Origin: Nocardioides sp. dk884
GTDB lineage: Bacteria; Actinomycetota; Actinomycetes; Propionibacteriales; Nocardioidaceae
Reading direction: 5' to 3'
Assembly: GCF_009557055.1 (NCBI RefSeq)
Contig: NZ_CP045649.1
Coordinates: 434,001-498,000 of the forward strand
DNA length: 64,000 nucleotides
In this document: piece by piece, positions 32,469 through 41,543 of the stretch
Position numbering within the stretch: the first letter of the stretch is position 1
Layout of the letters: every line of letters begins with the position of its first letter
The notes under the pieces: generated by a model
What the model was told of the DNA's origin: nothing
Databases searched by the model: none
Seen by the model: only the letters and a program-made list of their open reading frames with translations
Program-made: the position numbers and the translations under genes

Positions 32469-33299
32469 ATGAGCATCCTGGACAGGTTCGCGGTCACCGA
32501 CCAGGTCGCGATCGTCACCGGCGCCGGCCGCGGGCTGGGCGCCGCCACGGCGGTGGCCCTCGCCGAGGCCGGCGCCGACGTGCTGATCTCGGCGCGCACC
32601 GAGAGCCAGCTGGAGCAGGTCGCCGCGGCGGTGCGCGCCACCGGGCGGCGCTGCGTGGTCGTGGCCGCCGACCTCAGCGACCTCGACGCCGTGGCCGCGC
32701 TCGCGCAGACGGCGTACGACGAGCTGGGGCGGCTGGACACGGTCGTCAACAACGTCGGCGGCACGTTCCCGCGCGGCTTCCTCGAGACCAGCGAGCGGTT
32801 CTTGGAGGAGGCGTTCCGGTTCAACGTCGCCACCGCGCACGCGCTGAGCCGGGCGGCGGTCCCGCTGATGCTGCGCTCGGGGCCCCTCGGGGCGGGCACG
32901 GCGCAGCAGTCGATCGTGACGATCTCCTCGATGCTCGGGCGCACGGCGGGGCGCGGCTACCTCGCCTACGGCACCGCGAAGGCCGCGCTGGCGCACTGGA
33001 CCCGGCTGGCGGCCACCGACCTGTCGCCGCACGTGCGGGTCAACGGGATCTTCGTGGGCTCGATCCGCACCAGCGCCCTCGACTACGTCGCTGGGCAGCC
33101 GGAGCTGATGGAGCAGCTGGAGGGCAGCACGCCGCTGGGCCGCGTCGGCGAGCCCGAGGACATCGCCGCGGCGGTGCTCTACCTCGCCTCGCGCGCGGGG
33201 CAGTACGTCACCGGCAAGCTGCTCGAGGTCGACGGCGGCATCCAGCAGCCCAACCTGGATCTGGGACTTGGCGACCTCGAACCCGCCGCTCTCTCCTAG
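32469..33299 (+). CDS. SDR-family oxidoreductase
   Basis: A 276-aa classical SDR with [21 protein letters not shown] (residues 15-35), [11 protein letters not shown] near 97, Ser in TISSMLGR and YGTAK near 164, ending [17 protein letters not shown] -10 element at 32456-32461 stands 7 bases before the ATG with no Shine-Dalgarno sequence, so the transcript is probably leaderless. It is followed after 9 bp by the MBL gene, which has its own TAGGGT element at the stop codon. Similar proteins occur in mycobacterial lipid/steroid gene sets; substrate unknown. Confidence 0.83.
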   Translation: MSILDRFAVTDQVAIVTGAGRGLGAATAVALAEAGADVLISARTESQLEQVAAAVRATGRRCVVVAADLSDLDAVAALAQTAYDELGRLDTVVNNVGGTFPRGFLETSERFLEEAFRFNVATAHALSRAAVPLMLRSGPLGAGTAQQSIVTISSMLGRTAGRGYLAYGTAKAALAHWTRLAATDLSPHVRVNGIFVGSIRTSALDYVAGQPELMEQLEGSTPLGRVGEPEDIAAAVLYLASRAGQYVTGKLLEVDGGIQQPNLDLGLGDLEPAALS

Positions 33300-33308
33300 G
33301 GTGCGGGA

Positions 33309-34370
33309 GTGACCTCCTCCTCCACCCCCACCGCCCGCGCGATCTCGCCGGACTCCGGCACCCACTGGTCAGCCGAGGGAGCGTGGCGGGTCGCGGACGG
33401 GATCCACCGGATCCCGCTGCCGCTGCCGATGGACGGGCTCAAGGCGGTCAACGTGTACGTCGTGGAGACCGGCGACGGGCTCACGCTGATCGACGGTGGC
33501 TGGGCGATCCCGGTGGCGCGCGAGCTGCTCGAGCGCTGCCTGCGCGAGGTGGGCTACGGCTTCGGCGACATCACCCGGTTCCTGGTGACCCACGTGCACC
33601 GCGACCACTACACGATGGCCTCGGTGCTGGGCGCCGAGACCGGCGCGCAGGTCTCGCTCGGGTCGGGGGAGAAGCCGGCGCTGGACCTGCTCAACAACCC
33701 CGACCTCGACGAGAACCCGTTCCTCGCGGTGCTGCGCACCGCCGGTGCGCAGGACATCGCCGAGCAGTGGGGCTCCGGCGACGGCGAGGGCCCCGACCCG
33801 TCGCTGTGGCGCTACCCCGACATCTGGCTGGACGGCGACCACGACATCGACCTCGGCACCCGCACGGTGCGCGCCGTACACACGCCGGGGCACACGCCGG
33901 GCCACTTCGTCTTCGCCGACACCGCCGCCGGGATGCTGTTCGCCGGCGACCACGTGCTGCCCACGATCACGCCCTCGATCGGGTTCACCGTGCCCCCGGC
34001 CGACCAGCCGCTCGGGGACTTCATGGCCTCCCTCGCCAAGGTCCGCGCCCTGCCGGACCTGCAGCTGCTGCCCGCGCACGGGCCGGTCGCGCCGTCCGCG
34101 CACGCCCGCGTCGAGGAGCTCCTCGTGCACCACGAGGGCCGCCTGGCCGAGAGCCTCGCCGCGCTCTCCTCCGGCCCGCGCACCTCGCGCCAGGTGGCCG
34201 CCGAGCTGCCCTGGACCCGTCACGACCACCACTTCGACACCCTCGACGCGTTCAGCCGCGGGATGGCCGCGATGGAGACGAAGGCCCACCTCGAGCTGCT
34301 CGTCGCCCGCGGTCAGGCCACCGCCACCGACGCCCCCGACGGCATCCTGTTCACCGCCACCACCCCCTGA
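33309..34370 (+). CDS. MBL-fold metallohydrolase
   Basis: A 353-aa metallo-beta-lactamase-fold hydrolase. Zinc ligands are visible in VTHVHRDHYTMA (HxHxDH, near residue 96), HTPGHTPGHF near 200, AGDHVLP near 216 and the C-terminal LLPAHGPV. The last 80 residues form a winged-helix-like module (SGPRTSRQVAAELPW...FSRGMAAMETKAHLELL), as in LACTB2/SdsA-like hydrolases. GTG start preceded 7 bases upstream by TAGGGT overlapping the SDR stop. Likely substrates are thioesters or lactones, by family only. Confidence 0.85.
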   Translation: MTSSSTPTARAISPDSGTHWSAEGAWRVADGIHRIPLPLPMDGLKAVNVYVVETGDGLTLIDGGWAIPVARELLERCLREVGYGFGDITRFLVTHVHRDHYTMASVLGAETGAQVSLGSGEKPALDLLNNPDLDENPFLAVLRTAGAQDIAEQWGSGDGEGPDPSLWRYPDIWLDGDHDIDLGTRTVRAVHTPGHTPGHFVFADTAAGMLFAGDHVLPTITPSIGFTVPPADQPLGDFMASLAKVRALPDLQLLPAHGPVAPSAHARVEELLVHHEGRLAESLAALSSGPRTSRQVAAELPWTRHDHHFDTLDAFSRGMAAMETKAHLELLVARGQATATDAPDGILFTATTP

Positions 34371-34392
34371 CCCGTTCGCGGAGGGGTCAGGG
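34365..34392. terminator. Hairpin containing both convergent stop codons
   Basis: Perfect 9-bp inverted repeat (34365-34373 with 34384-34392), loop of 10 bases. The stop codons of the MBL gene (34368-34370) and of the ElaA-like gene (34387-34389) are each inside one arm. Confidence 0.7.
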
Positions 34393-34860
34393 CGTGGCGC
34401 GGCGGGGGTCGCGGCGCATGGGGGTGTGCGGGATGCCGTCCTCGAGGTACTCCGGGCCGGTGGCGCGGAAGCCGTACGACGCGTACCAGTCGACCAGCGG
34501 GGACTGGGCGTCCAGGACGCAGGCGTGCTCACCGACCTCGCGGAGCGCGGCGCGCATCAGCTCGTCGGCCAGCCCGCGGCCGCGCGCGGAGGCCACCAGC
34601 ACCACCCGGCCGATGCGGGCATGGGTGCGCTCGTCGAGCAGGCGCAGGTAGCCGATCAGCCGACCGGTCCCGCCCGCGCCCTTCTCCAGGAGCAGCAGGT
34701 GCCGGGTGCCGGGCTCGAGGTCGCGGCCGTCGAGGTCGGGGTAGGGGCACTCCTGCTCGACGACGAAGACGTCCTGGCGCAGCCGCCAGACGGCGTACGC
34801 CGTGCGGGGGTCGAGCTCGTTGAAGGCGAGGGTGCGGATCTCCACGCCCTCGAGTGTCAC
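34387..34860 (-). CDS. ElaA-type GNAT acetyltransferase
   Basis: A 157-aa GNAT of the ElaA group. FNELDPRTAYAVWRLRQDVFVVEQECPY near the N-terminus is the group signature; GRVVLVASARGRGLADELM near residue 97 binds acetyl-CoA, and the end has VDWYASYGFRATGPEYLEDGIPHTPM. The start is uncertain: GTG at 34860 (GGGAGG 11 bases upstream) or GTG at 34845. An ATG at 34953 would place the coding region on the TPP riboswitch and is rejected. Substrate unknown. Confidence 0.82.
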   Translation of the reverse strand: MTLEGVEIRTLAFNELDPRTAYAVWRLRQDVFVVEQECPYPDLDGRDLEPGTRHLLLLEKGAGGTGRLIGYLRLLDERTHARIGRVVLVASARGRGLADELMRAALREVGEHACVLDAQSPLVDWYASYGFRATGPEYLEDGIPHTPMRRDPRRATP

Positions 34861-34942
34861 AGATGCCCGAGCCTCCCGCCCGGCCACGGCCCGGACCCTC
34901 CCCGGGCGGTGCGAGCAGCGGGCTAGGGTGTCCAGCACAAGA

Positions 34943-35026
34943 CAGGGGAGCACGCGCGAGCGTGCTGAGAGTGCGGATGAGCCGCAGACCCTCCGAACCT
35001 GCTCCGGTTAACACCGGCGAAGGGAG
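34943..35026 (+). promoter_or_regulatory. TPP (THI-box) riboswitch controlling the thiamine transporter
   Basis: The conserved aptamer elements occur in order: CAGGGGAGC (34943), GCTGAGAG (34964), ACCCT (34988), GAACCTG.TCCGGTTAACACCGGCGAAGGGA (34995-35025). A TAGGGT -10 element lies just upstream at 34924-34929. The 3' AGGGAG of the aptamer is also the only Shine-Dalgarno sequence for the ATG at 35035, so ligand binding would hide it directly; no separate terminator is seen. Confidence 0.95.
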
Positions 35027-35034
35027 TCACACCG

Positions 35035-36102
35035 ATGGTGCTGTCCACCCATGCCCGCTCGGCCGTCCTCACCGGACTGGCCGTCCTCGCGACCTCCGTG
35101 CTCGGCGGCTGCTCCTTGACCGGCTCCTCCGGGGAGGAGGCCGCCGAGGGCAGCGACCGGGTCGTGCTCGTCACGCACGACTCCTTCGCGCTGCCTGACG
35201 AGCTGGTCGCGGACTTCGAGGAGCGCACCGGCCTCGACCTCGAGGTCCGTCCCTCCGGCGACGCGGGGACGTTGACCAACAAGCTCGTGCTGAGCAAGGA
35301 CGACCCGGTCGGCGACGTCGCGTTCGGCGTCGACAACACGTTCGCCTCGCGGGCGCTCGCCGAGGGCGTCTTCGCCTCCTACGCGCCGGGCCTGCCGGCG
35401 GGTGTCGCCGCCCACGAGCTGCCCGGCGACGACGAGGACCTGCTCACCCCGGTCGACACCGGCGCGGTCTGCCTCAACGTCGACGACACCTGGTACGCCG
35501 AGCGCGACCTCACCCCGCCACGCACCCTCGAGGACCTCACCGACCCGGCCTACCGCGACCAGCTGGTGCTGCCCGGGGCGACCACCAGCTCGCCGGGCAT
35601 GGCGTTCCTGCTCACCACGATCGCGCGGTACGGCGAGGAGTGGCCCGACTACTGGCGCGAGCTGATGGACAACGGGGCCCGGCTGACCAACGGCTGGTCC
35701 GACGCCTACCAGGGTGAGTTCACCCAGGGCGGCGGCGCCGGCGACCGCCCGCTGGTGCTGTCCTACGACTCCTCCCCGGCCTTCACGGTCTCGAGCGGCA
35801 CCTCCACCACCAGCGCCCTGCTCGACACCTGCTTCGAGCAGGTCGAGTACGCCGGGGTGCTGGCCGGCGCGGACAACCCCGAGGGCGCCGAGCAGGTGAT
35901 CGACTTCCTGCTCAGCGACGAGGTGCAGGCCGCGCTGCCGGAGAGCATGTACGTCTTCCCGGTCTCGGGGCAGGTCGAGCTGCCCGCCGCCTGGGCCAAG
36001 CACGCCCCGCGTCCGGAGCGGACCTGGCAGGTCGACCCCGCGGCGATCGATGAGAACCGCGCGGAGTGGCTGCGGGAGTGGAACGACCTGGTCGCGCGCT
36101 GA
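35035..36102 (+). CDS. thiB: Thiamine ABC transporter substrate-binding lipoprotein
   Basis: A 355-aa periplasmic-binding-type lipoprotein (TbpA/ThiB family). Signal peptide residues 1-25 end in a lipobox LGGC with Cys26. VVLVTHDSFALPDELVADFEERTGLDLEV is the family opening, DPVGDVAFGVDNTFASRAL follows near residue 85, and the TWYAERDLTPPRTLEDLTDPAYRDQ segment is highly characteristic. It captures thiamine outside the membrane. Under direct control of the TPP riboswitch; one base separates its stop from the permease start. Confidence 0.93.
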   Translation: MVLSTHARSAVLTGLAVLATSVLGGCSLTGSSGEEAAEGSDRVVLVTHDSFALPDELVADFEERTGLDLEVRPSGDAGTLTNKLVLSKDDPVGDVAFGVDNTFASRALAEGVFASYAPGLPAGVAAHELPGDDEDLLTPVDTGAVCLNVDDTWYAERDLTPPRTLEDLTDPAYRDQLVLPGATTSSPGMAFLLTTIARYGEEWPDYWRELMDNGARLTNGWSDAYQGEFTQGGGAGDRPLVLSYDSSPAFTVSSGTSTTSALLDTCFEQVEYAGVLAGADNPEGAEQVIDFLLSDEVQAALPESMYVFPVSGQVELPAAWAKHAPRPERTWQVDPAAIDENRAEWLREWNDLVAR

Positions 36103-36103
36103 C

Positions 36104-37744
36104 GTGGCCGGGCTAAGGAGGCTGCTGGCCCTCGCCGCGCTGGCCGCCGTACCGGTGCTCGCCCTCGGGCTGTTCTTCGTGGTGCCGGTCAGCGGCATGC
36201 TGGCGCGCGGCTTCGTCGTCGACGGCGTCTTCGACCCCGCCGCCGTGCTGGAGGTCCTGGCGCGTTCCCGGGTGCACCGGGTGCTGTGGTTCACGGCGTG
36301 GTCGGCCGGCGCCGCCACCGCGCTGGCGCTGGTGCTCGGCCTGCCCGCGGCGTACGTGCTGCACCGCCTGGCGCTCCCGCTGCGCGGGGTGGTGCGGGCG
36401 GCGTTGCTGGTGCCGTTCGTGCTGCCGACGGTGGTCGTCGGCGTCGCGTTCAAGCAGCTGCTCGGCCCGGACGGCCCGCTCGGGTTCCTCGGCCTGGACG
36501 GGACCCCCGCCGCCATCGTGCTGGGCCTGGCGTTCTTCAACGTCTCGGTGGTGATCCGGGTGGTCGGCGGGGCGTGGGAGTCCCTCGACCCGCGCCCGGG
36601 CGAGGCCGCCGCGGCGCTCGGGGCCTCCCCGCGCCAGGTGTTCACCACCGTCACCCTGCCCGCGCTGCGCCCGGCGATCGTGTCGGCGGCCAGCGTGGTG
36701 TTCCTCTTCTGCGCCTCGGGGTTCGGGGTGGTGCTCACCCTCGGCGGGCTGCGCTGGGCCAGCGTGGAGAGCGAGATCTACCTGCTCACCACCAACATGC
36801 TGGACCTCCAGGCCGCGGCCGCGCTGTCGATCCTCCAGCTCGTGGTGGTGAGCGTGCTGCTCGCGGTCTCCGCGCGGCTGCGGGCGGTGCCCGGCGGCAC
36901 CGCCCGCACGGTCGCGCGCCCGCGCCCGGTGCGCCGCGCGGACTGGCCGTGGCTCGCCGCCACCGCGCTCCTGCTCGCGTACGTCGGGGCGCCGATCGCC
37001 ACCCTGGTCGCCGGCTCGCTGCGGGTCGAGGGGGAGTGGAGCCTGGGCAACTACCGGGCGCTGGGCACCACCGGCTCCGAGCAGGCGCTGCTGGTGCCGG
37101 TGACCGACGCGCTGGCCAACTCGGTGCGGGTCGCGGTGGACGCCACCTGGATGGCGCTGCTGCTCGGCGGCCTGGTGGCGCTGGTGGTCACCCGGCGCTC
37201 CCGCGGGCGCGCCGAGCGTCGGCTGCGCGGGGCGCTGGACGCGTTCTTCATGCTGCCCCTCGGCGTCTCCGCGGTGACCGTCGGCTTCGGCTTCCTGGTC
37301 ACGCTCGGGCGTGGCCCGGTCGACCTGCGCGACTCGCCGCTGCTGGTGCCGATCGCGCAGGCACTGGTCGCGCTGCCGCTGGTGGTGCGGACCCTGGCCC
37401 CGGTGCTCGGCGGCATCGACGACCGGCAGCGCCAGGCCGCCGCCTCGCTGGGTGCCGGGCCGCTGCGCACGCTGGCCACCGTCGACCTCCCGGTCGTGTG
37501 GAAACCGCTGCTCGCCGCGGCCGGCTTCGCCTTCGCTGTCTCCCTGGGCGAGTTCGGGGCGACGTCCTTCCTCGCTCGCGACGACCGGCCCACGGTGCCG
37601 GTCGTGATCTTCCGACTCATCGGCCACCCGGGTGCGATGAACTACGGCATGGCCCTCGCCGCGTCCGTCGTCCTGGCCGCCGCCACCGCAGTGGTGGTGC
37701 TGGCCGTCGAACGGCTCCGCGTGGGCTCGGTAGGAGCGTTCTAG
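36104..37744 (+). CDS. thiP: Thiamine ABC transporter permease (two fused MetI domains)
   Basis: A 546-aa integral membrane protein with about 12 hydrophobic segments. Two binding-protein-dependent permease modules are visible, each with the EAA loop that contacts the ATPase: [23 protein letters not shown] near residue 165 and RQAAASLGAGPLRTLATVDLPV near 442. This matches ThiP architecture. GTG at 36104, without its own Shine-Dalgarno sequence, is taken because it follows the thiB stop by one base, implying coupled translation. TAG stop shares its last G with the ATPase GTG. Confidence 0.9.
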   Translation: MAGLRRLLALAALAAVPVLALGLFFVVPVSGMLARGFVVDGVFDPAAVLEVLARSRVHRVLWFTAWSAGAATALALVLGLPAAYVLHRLALPLRGVVRAALLVPFVLPTVVVGVAFKQLLGPDGPLGFLGLDGTPAAIVLGLAFFNVSVVIRVVGGAWESLDPRPGEAAAALGASPRQVFTTVTLPALRPAIVSAASVVFLFCASGFGVVLTLGGLRWASVESEIYLLTTNMLDLQAAAALSILQLVVVSVLLAVSARLRAVPGGTARTVARPRPVRRADWPWLAATALLLAYVGAPIATLVAGSLRVEGEWSLGNYRALGTTGSEQALLVPVTDALANSVRVAVDATWMALLLGGLVALVVTRRSRGRAERRLRGALDAFFMLPLGVSAVTVGFGFLVTLGRGPVDLRDSPLLVPIAQALVALPLVVRTLAPVLGGIDDRQRQAAASLGAGPLRTLATVDLPVVWKPLLAAAGFAFAVSLGEFGATSFLARDDRPTVPVVIFRLIGHPGAMNYGMALAASVVLAAATAVVVLAVERLRVGSVGAF

Positions 37745-38733
37745 TGCTGTCCCTGCGTGAGGTCTCGGTCTCCTACGACGGAGAGCCCGCCGTGCGGCAG
37801 GTGTCCCTCGACCTGCCCGACGGCCAGGTGCTGGCCGTGCTCGGCCCCTCGGGCAGCGGCAAGTCGACGCTGCTGCGCGCGGTCGCCGGCCTGGAGGACG
37901 TCACCGGCGGCGCCGTGATGTGGGACGGCCGCGACCTGACCGGCGTGCCCACCCACCGGCGCGGCTTCGCGCTGATGTTTCAGGACGGCCAGCTCTTCAC
38001 CCACCTCAGCGTCGCGCGCAACATCGGCTACGCGCTGCGGCTGCGCCGCGTCCCGCGCGCCCAGGCCGCGCGGCGGGTCGAGGAGCTGCTCGACCTCGTC
38101 GGGCTCGCCGGGTACGGCGACCGGCTGCCCGGCACCCTCTCCGGCGGGGAGCGGCAGCGGGTCGCGCTGGCCCGCTCGCTGGCCGTCGAGCCGCGGCTGC
38201 TGCTCCTCGACGAGCCGCTCTCCGCCCTCGACGCGGGACTGCGCGAGCGGCTGGCCGCGGACCTGCGCGAGATCCTTCGCGCCGCCGGCACCACCGCGCT
38301 GCTGGTCACCCACGACCACGAGGAGGCGTTCGCGGTCGCCGACCGGCTGGCCGTGCTGCGCGACGGGCGTCTGGTGCAGGAGGGCGAGATCGGCCAGGTC
38401 TGGCGCGCCCCGGCCGACACCGCGACCGCGCTCTTCCTCGGCTACGCCCGCGTGCTCACCGGCCCGGCCGCGGCCCTCGTGCTCGACGCGGCGGGCGTGC
38501 CCGCCGCGCCGGCGCTCGCCGTACGACGCTCGGCGCTGAGCGCCGACCCGGCCGGCCCGTTGTCCGGCACCGTGCGCGCGGCACGCGACACGCCCGGACA
38601 GGTGCGTCTGGTCGTGGACGTGGCCGGGGTGGGCGAGGTGGACGCGGTCGCCGGTCTCGGCCGGCCTCCGGCCCCCGGGGAGCCGGTGCGGCTGCGCGTC
38701 GACCCGGGCCGGGTCGCGGTGATCCCGCGCTGA
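37744..38733 (+). CDS. thiQ: Thiamine ABC transporter ATP-binding protein
   Basis: A 329-aa ABC ATPase. Walker A GPSGSGKST (about residues 38-46), Q-loop MFQDGQLF, signature LSGGERQRVALARSL near 134, Walker B LLLLDEPLSALD and H-loop VTHDHEEA are intact. An extra C-terminal region of about 100 residues (from residue 230) ends in a TOBE-like fold (GTVRAARDTPGQVRLVVDVAG...). That makes it longer than enteric ThiQ and more like iron/sulfate-type ATPases. Context (thiB-thiP, riboswitch) decides the substrate as thiamine. GTG start overlapping the thiP stop. Confidence 0.9.
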   Translation: MLSLREVSVSYDGEPAVRQVSLDLPDGQVLAVLGPSGSGKSTLLRAVAGLEDVTGGAVMWDGRDLTGVPTHRRGFALMFQDGQLFTHLSVARNIGYALRLRRVPRAQAARRVEELLDLVGLAGYGDRLPGTLSGGERQRVALARSLAVEPRLLLLDEPLSALDAGLRERLAADLREILRAAGTTALLVTHDHEEAFAVADRLAVLRDGRLVQEGEIGQVWRAPADTATALFLGYARVLTGPAAALVLDAAGVPAAPALAVRRSALSADPAGPLSGTVRAARDTPGQVRLVVDVAGVGEVDAVAGLGRPPAPGEPVRLRVDPGRVAVIPR

Positions 38734-38795
38734 GGGAGCGGTCGTCGCGAGGATCCCCGACCTGGCCCGCAGGGCACGTCTCCTAGACTGCCGGC

Positions 38796-39836
38796 GTGTA
38801 TCGCCGTTCCTATGCCCTCCTCGTCGTGCTCGCCGTCGTCATGGGCGCCTGGGCGGTGGTCACCTCGGTGGCGCTGGACCGGCCGCTCATCGACCCTGAG
38901 GGCAGCTTCCTCGGCCCCTCCTGGCTGCGGCTGCCGCTGCTGCTCGGCGGCGCGCTCCTGCTCGACCTCGTGCCGCGCACGATCTGGGTCTCCAAGGGCA
39001 AGCCCGCCCAGATGCCCGCGATCTTCCGCGAGCGCTGGCGCACCCACTGGACCCGCGAACGGCTCACGCTGGTCGGCGTCGGCATCGTGTGCTTCTACGT
39101 GATCTACGTCTGCTACCGCAACCTGAAGTCGTTCCTGCCCGAGGTGAACTCGGCGATGTACGACCGCGAGCTGCACATGCTGGACCGGGTGCTGTTCTTC
39201 GGCCACGAGCCCGGGCCGGTCCTCCACGAGGTGCTCGGCACCTTCTTCACGGCGCACTTCCTGTCCACGATCTACCTGTGGTTCATCCCGCTGGTCGCGA
39301 TCCTCGTGACCGTGTGGCTGGTGTGGTCGCGCAACATCTCCTTCGGGTGGTGGTTCGTGACCTCCCAGGGCATCATCTGGGCGCTCGGCACCGTCACCTA
39401 CTACCTGCTGCCCACCATCGGGCCGGGCCTGGAGTACCCGTTCCTCTACACCGACCTCACCCACACCGGCACCACCGACCTGATGAACTCGCTGGTCAAC
39501 GCGCGCCAGGGCGTGCGCTGGGGGACGGGCGAGGCCCAAGGCGTCGCCGGCTTCGCCAGCCTGCACACCGGCGTCACGCTGCTGTGGGCGCTGATGATCC
39601 AGTACACCGTGCGCAACAAGGCGCTGCGCATCATCGCCTGGGCCAACTTCGCGGTCACCGTGGTCGCGACGATCTACTTCGGCTGGCACTACGTCGCCGA
39701 CGTCGCCGGCGGCGTCGTGATCGCGCTGATCGCCTTCTGGCTCGGCGGCCTCGCCACCGGTCAGAAGTTCGAGCGCGGCGGCCTGCGGTCGCACCCGATC
39801 ACGACGACCTCCGCGGTCCCCGTGGGCCGGCACTGA
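38796..39836 (+). CDS. PAP2/AUR1-like integral membrane phosphatase or phosphotransferase
   Basis: A 346-aa membrane protein with about six transmembrane helices. The PAP2 catalytic motifs appear as GFASLHTGVTLLW near residue 253 (phosphatase motif 2, SxH) and YFGWHYVADVAGG near 292 (motif 3, HxxxD). The layout follows the inositol-phosphoceramide-synthase-like (AUR1) branch seen in actinobacteria, which may use lipid phosphates. GTG start preceded by TAGACT 7 bases upstream, so probably leaderless. Monocistronic, ending in a strong hairpin. Confidence 0.85.
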   Translation: MYRRSYALLVVLAVVMGAWAVVTSVALDRPLIDPEGSFLGPSWLRLPLLLGGALLLDLVPRTIWVSKGKPAQMPAIFRERWRTHWTRERLTLVGVGIVCFYVIYVCYRNLKSFLPEVNSAMYDRELHMLDRVLFFGHEPGPVLHEVLGTFFTAHFLSTIYLWFIPLVAILVTVWLVWSRNISFGWWFVTSQGIIWALGTVTYYLLPTIGPGLEYPFLYTDLTHTGTTDLMNSLVNARQGVRWGTGEAQGVAGFASLHTGVTLLWALMIQYTVRNKALRIIAWANFAVTVVATIYFGWHYVADVAGGVVIALIAFWLGGLATGQKFERGGLRSHPITTTSAVPVGRH

Positions 39837-39861
39837 CGCCGCCTCCGCATCTGCTGCACCG

Positions 39862-39906
39862 CCGACCCCCGGCCGGACCGTCTCCCGACGGACCGCCGGG
39901 GGTCGG
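39862..39906 (+). terminator. Rho-independent-type terminator after the PAP2 gene
   Basis: Inverted repeat of about 20 bp with minor mismatches (39862-39882 with 39887-39906), followed by TCTTTCT. One of the few hairpins here with a pyrimidine-rich T tract. Confidence 0.85.
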
Positions 39907-40114
39907 TCTTTCTCCGCCGCCACGGCCGACGGCCCACCGGCAGCGCGAATTACATTCTTGTAATTCGTCAAGCCGACACGCCGGGCTGCGCAGAGAAAGA
40001 TGGGCAAAATGTGGCGCTTGTGACCAGAGTTCACTAGCGTGACTGCCGAGACGCCCCGGACGGAGAGGAAGACGCCCGGGGTGTCGAGTCGTGGGACCCG
40101 GCGGAAGGCAGCGT

Positions 40115-41482
40115 GTGCGCACTCAGAACTCCCTGCGGAGAACCGCCGTGGCCCGCGGGCCGCGTCGGGCGCTGCCGGCCTCGCTCGTGGCGACAGGTCT
40201 CGCCGGCGCGCTCGCGCTCGGCTGCCTGAGCGGCAGCACCGCTGCACTCGCCGACGAGGAGGTCCCCTCGCGCGCCGAGGTGGCCCGGGCGGAGGACGCC
40301 GCGCTGGACCGCGCCGGCGAGCTGGCCGCGACGCGAGCCCGGCTGGCCCTCGCCGACGCCCGGCTCCGGGCGAGCGCGGAGGAGGCCGCGCAGGCCGCCG
40401 AGGCCTACAACGGCGCCCGGTGGGCGGCCGCCGAGGCGCGCCGCGAGCTGCGCGCGTCCCAGCGATCCGCCACCCGCGCCGGCGAGCTCGGCGAGCGTCA
40501 GCGTCGCGTGTACGCCGACGCGATGGTCGCCTCCTACCAGCTGGCACCCGAGCTGAGCGCCCTCGCGGCGCTCACCGAGTCCGACGGCATCACCTCGGTG
40601 CTGGAGACCACCACTGTCGTCGGCAACGCCCAGGAGGCGCTCGAGCAGCGCGCCGAGGCCTACCGTGCGGCGGCGACCGTCGCCGAGGTCAGCGCCGATC
40701 AGGCGGCGCAGGCCGCGGATCAGGCCCGGGAGAGCGCCGAGCAGGCGCGCGCGGCACGCGACGCCGCCGCCGGGGCCGCCCGCGCCGCCGCGGACGAGGC
40801 CGCCGCGATCGCGGCCGAGAAGGCCGACCTGGTCGCCGACCTGGCCCGTCTCGAGGGGATCAGCGTCGTCCTCGCCGAGCGCCGCCAGTCCGACCTGGAG
40901 CGCCGCGCCGCCGAGACCGCCGCCGCGGCCGTCGAGGCCGAGGTCCAGGCCGCCGACCAGCAGGCCCCCCATCCCGGCCCCGTCGCCGCTCCGGCCCCGG
41001 ACCCCGCCCCGGTGACCCCGCCGAGCACACCGACCCAGCCGAGCACACCGAGCGCGCCGACCCAGCCGAGCGCGCCGGTGCCCCCGACCCCCCAGCCCGC
41101 CCCGGCGCCGCCGGTGGCCTCGGGCGCCGCTGCCGCCGTGGCCTTCGCACGCGCCCAGCTCGGGGAGCCGTACCGCTGGGCCGCCGCCGGGCCGGACGCG
41201 TGGGACTGCTCCGGACTCACCTCCGGCGCCTGGGCGGCCGGCGGGAAGCCGCTGCCGCACTACTCGGTCGCGCAGTACGAGCAGTCGACCCCGATCGGGG
41301 CCGGTGACCTGCGCCCCGGTGACCTGGTCTTCTGGGGCTCCACCTCCAGCCCGTCGTCGATCTTCCACGTCGCGCTGTACGTCGGCGACGGGCGCATCGT
41401 GCACGCCCCCCGCACGGGCCGTCCGGTGACCGAGGAGTCGATGTACTACTGGACGCCGCCCACCTTCTACGCGCGTCCCTGA
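40115..41482 (+). CDS. Secreted NlpC/P60 peptidoglycan hydrolase with N-terminal coiled coil
   Basis: A 455-aa exported cell-wall hydrolase. A signal peptide covers about residues 1-45 (basic start, then a hydrophobic stretch ending TAALADE). Residues 50-285 are Ala/Glu/Arg-rich and form long coiled-coil helices, as in RipA-like regulators of endopeptidases. A Pro-rich linker with PSTPTQPS/PSAPTQPS repeats spans about 290-335. The NlpC/P60 domain follows: catalytic Cys in DAWDCSGLTS (near 372), His in SIFHVALYVGDG (near 424), then IVHAPRTG. GTG at 40115 has GGAAGG 6 bases upstream. It would cut peptide stems, probably in cell separation. Confidence 0.88.
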   Translation: MRTQNSLRRTAVARGPRRALPASLVATGLAGALALGCLSGSTAALADEEVPSRAEVARAEDAALDRAGELAATRARLALADARLRASAEEAAQAAEAYNGARWAAAEARRELRASQRSATRAGELGERQRRVYADAMVASYQLAPELSALAALTESDGITSVLETTTVVGNAQEALEQRAEAYRAAATVAEVSADQAAQAADQARESAEQARAARDAAAGAARAAADEAAAIAAEKADLVADLARLEGISVVLAERRQSDLERRAAETAAAAVEAEVQAADQQAPHPGPVAAPAPDPAPVTPPSTPTQPSTPSAPTQPSAPVPPTPQPAPAPPVASGAAAAVAFARAQLGEPYRWAAAGPDAWDCSGLTSGAWAAGGKPLPHYSVAQYEQSTPIGAGDLRPGDLVFWGSTSSPSSIFHVALYVGDGRIVHAPRTGRPVTEESMYYWTPPTFYARP

Positions 41483-41543
41483 GCGCGCCGGGCGCCTGTC
41501 CGGACCACGTCTGACGTGGGTGACCCGTGGGTAACGTGGGGCC

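Noticed and set aside
34861..34953. Upstream ATG at 34953 for the ElaA-like gene
   Set aside because: It would place coding sequence on the TPP riboswitch, and the extra residues match nothing in the family.
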